Under the pieces are notes generated by a model, which worked only from the letters and a program-made list of their open reading frames with translations, made no database searches and was not told the DNA's origin. DNA of 64,000 bases, from the NCBI GenBank assembly GCA_025266875.1, contig JALLLT010000052.1, positions 1 through 64,000 of the forward strand, given 5' to 3'. Source of the stretch: Fennellomyces sp. T-0311. Taxonomy: Eukaryota; Mucoromycota; Mucoromycetes; Mucorales; Lichtheimiaceae. This document shows, one piece after another, positions 60,490 to 64,000 of the stretch. The first letter of the stretch is position 1, and each line of letters begins with the position of its first letter. A program made the translations under genes and the position numbers.

Positions 60490-60960
60490 TATTATAATTA
60501 TCTTTCATTATTTGTGTTTGAGTTGAACTGCAAAATCGGCAGTTGCTAGCTCTACGAGGAAGGATCGGCACAGACTGGTTAAATGGCGTATGCATTGGCT
60601 ACCCTCATACCCACTGAAGGATTGCGAATGCGATGCTATTGAAGACCCCAGAGAACACTACGCCACCTGTCCATTGCTTCACACAGAGTACCAAGAACTG
60701 CTCTTAGCTTTTGGATCAGTCCCAGACCAGCAAAACGATGCATAGGTCATCGACAATATCTTGAACAACCTTCCGCGTTCAGATAACGGGCTGACCCGAG
60801 GCAAATGGAAGAAATCGTGGTCAGCACTTCTACAGGTCCTCCGTAAGATAAATAAGCTGAGCCATAAAGGCGCTCAGTTGATGGCGATGAACCGGAACCG
60901 AAAGAAACTCTCCAAGGCAGATCATTCGCATCTACAAGCACTCCCATTTGATATGGTATC
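60490..60960 (+). mobile_element. Dead 3' tail of a LINE-type retrotransposon
   Basis: Frames on the plus strand give LQNRQLLALRGRIGTDWL, then after a frame change KWRMHWLPSYPLKDCECDAI, DPREHYATCPLL and, past a TAG near 60745, a tail DNILNNLPRS with GKWKKSWSALLQVLRKINKL. The Cys-x-Cys...His-x4-Cys pattern and the Trp-Arg-x-Gly/His-Trp-Leu-Pro lead-in match the C-terminal zinc knuckle after the reverse transcriptase of fungal non-LTR elements. The reverse transcriptase itself is missing, as expected for a 5'-truncated copy. One frameshift and one stop mean it is inactive. No poly(A) tail is obvious. Confidence 0.6.
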
Positions 60961-61308
60961 GTATCTTAAACACGTCTACCTTTCTGGCATTTACCTGCAC
61001 TGTTTTCTTTCTTTTCTCTCTAATATATACATATTCGCAACTTTTCGATACAGGCCTATTTTTTCCCGATAAGGAGTTTTTCCGACATGACGTCTGATCT
61101 CTGTTATTATACCTAAAGATAAATCGGAAAAGATGCAACGAAAACTCGGGGTCAAAAAGTTCACATTAATATAACATGACCAGGGAGACATTTTAGCCGC
61201 TTGAAATAAACATTTTTGTGTTCCTGACGCGTACCGCTTTCATTTGATACACATTTTACTTCTCAAACATGTCGACAATCGATTTAACTCGCTCTCAAGC
61301 ACCAATTA

Positions 61309-61899
61309 GGGGGTTTCAAAGTTGATAGACTCCGGCAACTAGCAAATCCTATCTAGCAGCTCCAGGGACGCTAGATAGACCAACCATATTTTGCTTCTTC
61401 ACTGGTTTTTACGCAAATTTTCGACCTCTTCTCCGAGATCACCATGCCAAAAACGTCTGATGGTCAATGGACCCTCTCAATGAACGCTGTCATTCTACTT
61501 TCAGTATTTGGAAACAAACCATGAAATAAACTTTCTTCCATAGTAAATAATACCTTTTCTGCTTACCAGTGCGCTTACGACGAGCAGGAGATTTAGCACG
61601 CTTATTAGAAGCACATGGGAAAATAGCGGCATCGGATGCACTGCGAATGGTATAAATTAATTATTTCCGGTATGCCTTAGAAATGGATCATCCGTTTGCA
61701 TCCAACCTTGAAGCAGAGTTTCTTACCGAGCGCTTGCGAGAATTAGTCGAAATTTTGTTTTTGGGTTTGATCCATGACTAGGGTGAATCAAGTGTAAAAA
61801 GGTTTATCTAGCAAAAATCTTCTCAACTGGTAAAAATGGTTCCAACTAGCAAAAGTGGTCCCCAACTAGCAAAAATTAGAGCCCAACTTTGAAAACCCC
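61309..61899. mobile_element. 591 bp TA-flanked inverted-repeat element with subterminal repeats
   Basis: The ends match: GGGGGTTTCAAAGTTG on the left and, reverse-complemented, GGGGTTTTCAAAGTTG on the right, with TA on both outer sides (61307-61308 and 61900-61901). Next to the right end the motif CAACTAGCAAA (or CAACTGGTAAA) recurs three to four times, and once near the left end, as transposase-binding sites often do. It codes for nothing recognisable, so it is a MITE-like element. Confidence 0.7.
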
Positions 61900-61916
61900 T
61901 ATTAAAGCGTAACATG

Positions 61917-61980
61917 AAAAAAAGGTGCTCCCACTCCTCAGTGTGGCGGCATTTCTTGTGAATAAAAAGGGCACCTTTTT
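61917..61980. repeat. Inverted repeat, stem about 15 bp
   Basis: AAAAAAAGGTGCTCC pairs with GGGCACCTTTTT on the other side of a 33-nt spacer. It lies immediately beside the 591 bp element and could be a hairpin of another mobile sequence or a terminator-like structure. Confidence 0.5.
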
Positions 61981-62098
61981 CTAAATTTCGGGTGCACTCT
62001 ATGAAATTTCACTTTTTTAACGTACACATTATAATTTTTATAAAATGGTACTGTAGCTATACTCTAGGGATACAGTATAATATAATATAAGGGTTTTA

Positions 62099-62202
62099 CC
62101 TCGCGCACCACGTTTTCTCACCTCGCGCACCACATTTTACCGGCCACTTTAGTAAGTTGTGCTGAGAATAAAATAAATGCAACCTCACGCACCACACTTC
62201 AG
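62099..62202. repeat. Three direct copies of CCTCRCGCACCAC
   Basis: Copies begin at 62099, 62121 and 62183 and continue with a short T-rich stretch. They lie between the last stop codon of the transposase gene and the left elements, so they may be subterminal sites of that transposon. The matching end lies outside the window, if it exists. Confidence 0.6.
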
Positions 62203-62568
62203 TTGAAAGGGTTATTGGTCATCACACCATATAGTTCGTCTATCGTGTTGTATCTGCTTGGAATATGCCAAAGAGATTTGATGGAACTAATTTTGTACGT
62301 ATTATAACTTGGAGCTCCCATTACTCCCGACCACTATTCTAAAAAGAAATGAAAACGGAATTTCTATACCTTTGTTGAGTGAAATATTGGACGACAACCG
62401 TATGTTAGACTGAAGTATGAATTAAATTGGTTTGAGCTCTACTATTTAAGTGTTATTCGATAAATGTGTTACAGAAAAGTCAGAAGGATGCTCCTCCTAT
62501 TGATAACATCATAATTAAGTGTTTAAGAAATTAATTGATGGTGAGGATAAAGAGAGTTTGACTTGCTT

Positions 62569-64000
62569 TTATTCGTCAAGTGTGTAAAAGGACTGGTTAA
62601 TCACAGTCTTAGCCCTATGAACATGGCGCCATGCAGACTTATAGTGCCCTCCCAGTTGAAGTTCATTCCATGCATCTTGGTGAAAGCGTGCAACCATGGG
62701 CCACTCAACTTTAATAGTTGAAAGCATCTCAAGCCCGAAGTAATGGTTACCGACTAAGTGCAAAGCAAATGGTTGTGGCTTCGCACCAGATGGTGGTGTT
62801 GATAATGGCAAGTAGAGTGTGGGTGTATGCTCGGACGCAGCCCCGGTAATGAATACAGCTATAGGTGTTTCCAGTGCATCTGCTGCAATCTGGGCCATCG
62901 TATTGGCATCAAACCAGTATTTGAGAGGACAAGACTTCGTACGCAGATGGGCTGTCTTCAGCGCAACACCATACTCAAGGGTTTCAAGAAGATATTGATA
63001 CTCTCTTTCCGAAGCCATACAGACATATTTGAGATAAATTGCTGCATTAGCTCTGGCAGTGGAGAGCATCCTCTCCTTCACCTCAATGAAGCGGTTCTCG
63101 TCGAATTTGCACTTCTCGTATTGAGCAGCAAGTGCTCTCCATCCACACCACCCATCGCTACGAACGGTAATTACAGCGCATATCGCGTGCCGCGGTACTT
63201 GCTCATGAACCCAACTAAAGAAACCCGATATTGGCGAAATTTCTAACTTCATTTGTTCCTTGCCTACCTTGGTACGGATGTCAGTGCCTTTTTCCTGTAG
63301 CTTTTCTTTTGAGGCCAGAGATCATCATGGTCATCCTCAGTGGGCACTTTTCTCTTTTTTGAGAACTTGAGGGCATTATCCCCTTGTTGATCCTCATCCT
63401 TTTTCGCTGCTTCTTTGCGAGCCTTCTCCTTCTGCTTCTCTTCGTGCTCCGCATTCTCGAACGCCGATGGTAACCTTGTGCCTTTGATACCTTTCGGTCT
63501 GCCCTTTGTGGTGATATGCTTCGGAAAGGATAGGTCTTCTAGATTAACCGGCTTGAACCTTTCTATCAGACCTCGGAGTGATGCAATAAGGTCGGCTTGT
63601 TGTTGGCTATTACTAAGTTCTTGATAGAGGCTCGCAACCGAACTCATGACCTCAGAGAATTCAGTGCCTAGGCTCACTTCGTCTGGGTCAGAGATTGGTA
63701 GGCTGTCAACATTAACTAGGGAAAAGAGTGAGAGGGTGTACATTTGGTGCAGAAAAAGAATAATAGACATGTTCTATACCTGCCGCAAACTCAAGCCGCC
63801 ATCTATCATTAATATTCACTGGTAGAACCTGTTCGCTTTTATCGGCATGAAGTTCGTGTTGACATGGTAGTAGATAATTTATACAAGCTACGCAATCGCA
63901 ACCTTCCTCTAGCACATTTTGTCGTTCATTTTAATCAAGGGACCAACTTTTGTACAGCTCGTCTCTGATGCGACGGATTGCAAAATGGCATATAGTACCT
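62569..64000 (-). CDS. C-terminal half of a Mutator-like (MULE) transposase with SWIM finger and OTU protease domain, partial
   Basis: The gene enters from the right edge. Three exons join: up to 63780, then 63715-63268, then 63214-62569 (introns 64 and 53 nt, GT/AG). A SWIM zinc finger is visible first: CDCVACINYLLPCQHEL (C-x-C-x-n-C-x-H), the usual mark of MULE transposases. A basic/acidic linker follows with KKRKVPTEDDHDD, a likely nuclear signal. The last exon is an OTU-type cysteine protease domain: SDGWCGWRALAAQ with the catalytic Asp and Cys, ANTMAQIAADALETPIAVFI, and the catalytic His in HLVGNHYFGLEM. OTU enzymes usually cleave ubiquitin chains. An in-frame TAA at 63931-63933, between RRIRDELYKSWSLD and NERQNVLEEG, may mean the copy is dead or that a short intron lies there. 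The DDE catalytic part is outside the window. Confidence 0.75.

Overview
This is a window from a filamentous fungal nuclear genome, most likely an early-diverging fungus of the Mucoromycota. The evidence is: intron-rich genes with short introns (about 50-70 nt, GTAAGT-like donors, CTAAC/CTGAC-like branch sites), several eukaryote-only housekeeping proteins, and relics of fungal transposons and expanded fungal families. No bacterial-type operons, RNA genes or CRISPR arrays were seen. The species assignment is inference; the fungal assignment is well supported.

Layout. Positions 1-21 kb are gene-poor and AT-rich. They hold a 43-44 bp tandem repeat, four terminal-inverted-repeat elements without a transposase (608-779, 10946-11098, 11293-11510, 13685-14648), one intact HET-domain gene (11571-13169, minus) and three decaying members of an F-box/TPR/leucine-rich-repeat family (9441-10880 minus, 14695-16740 minus, 16794-18679 plus). 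At 21.2-23.0 kb lies an intact nuclear gene for mitochondrial 5-aminolevulinate synthase with two heme-regulatory CP motifs. From 23 to 35.6 kb the sequence is again poor in genes: a possible F-box/LRR relic, a small zinc-finger ORF, and a badly broken copy of a large gene in which an RNase D-like 3'-5' exonuclease domain precedes a conserved region of unknown function.

The core block is 35.6-44.0 kb: a bHLH-leucine zipper transcription factor (plus), a mitochondrial-type thioredoxin (minus), a small secreted Pro-rich protein (plus), the spliceosomal GTPase Snu114/EFTUD2 (minus) and a probable kinetochore CENP-P-like protein (minus). From 44 to 51.4 kb there is a C2H2 zinc-finger gene built from repeated units and a set of tandem 113-122 bp modules that each carry splice signals. 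A second core block at 51.5-57.6 kb is a head-to-head pair: RIX1/PELP1 (60S ribosome maturation, minus) and SAC3/GANP (mRNA export, plus), sharing a 114 bp promoter interval. The right end (58.4-64 kb) is accessory: a second HET paralogue, the 3' tail of a dead LINE retrotransposon, a 591 bp TA-flanked inverted-repeat element, and the C-terminal half of a Mutator-like transposase (SWIM zinc finger plus OTU cysteine-protease domain) running off the window edge.

The genes do not form a pathway cluster. The picture is islands of conserved nuclear RNA/ribosome, splicing, kinetochore and heme genes set in transposon-scarred, fast-evolving DNA that carries HET and F-box/LRR families.
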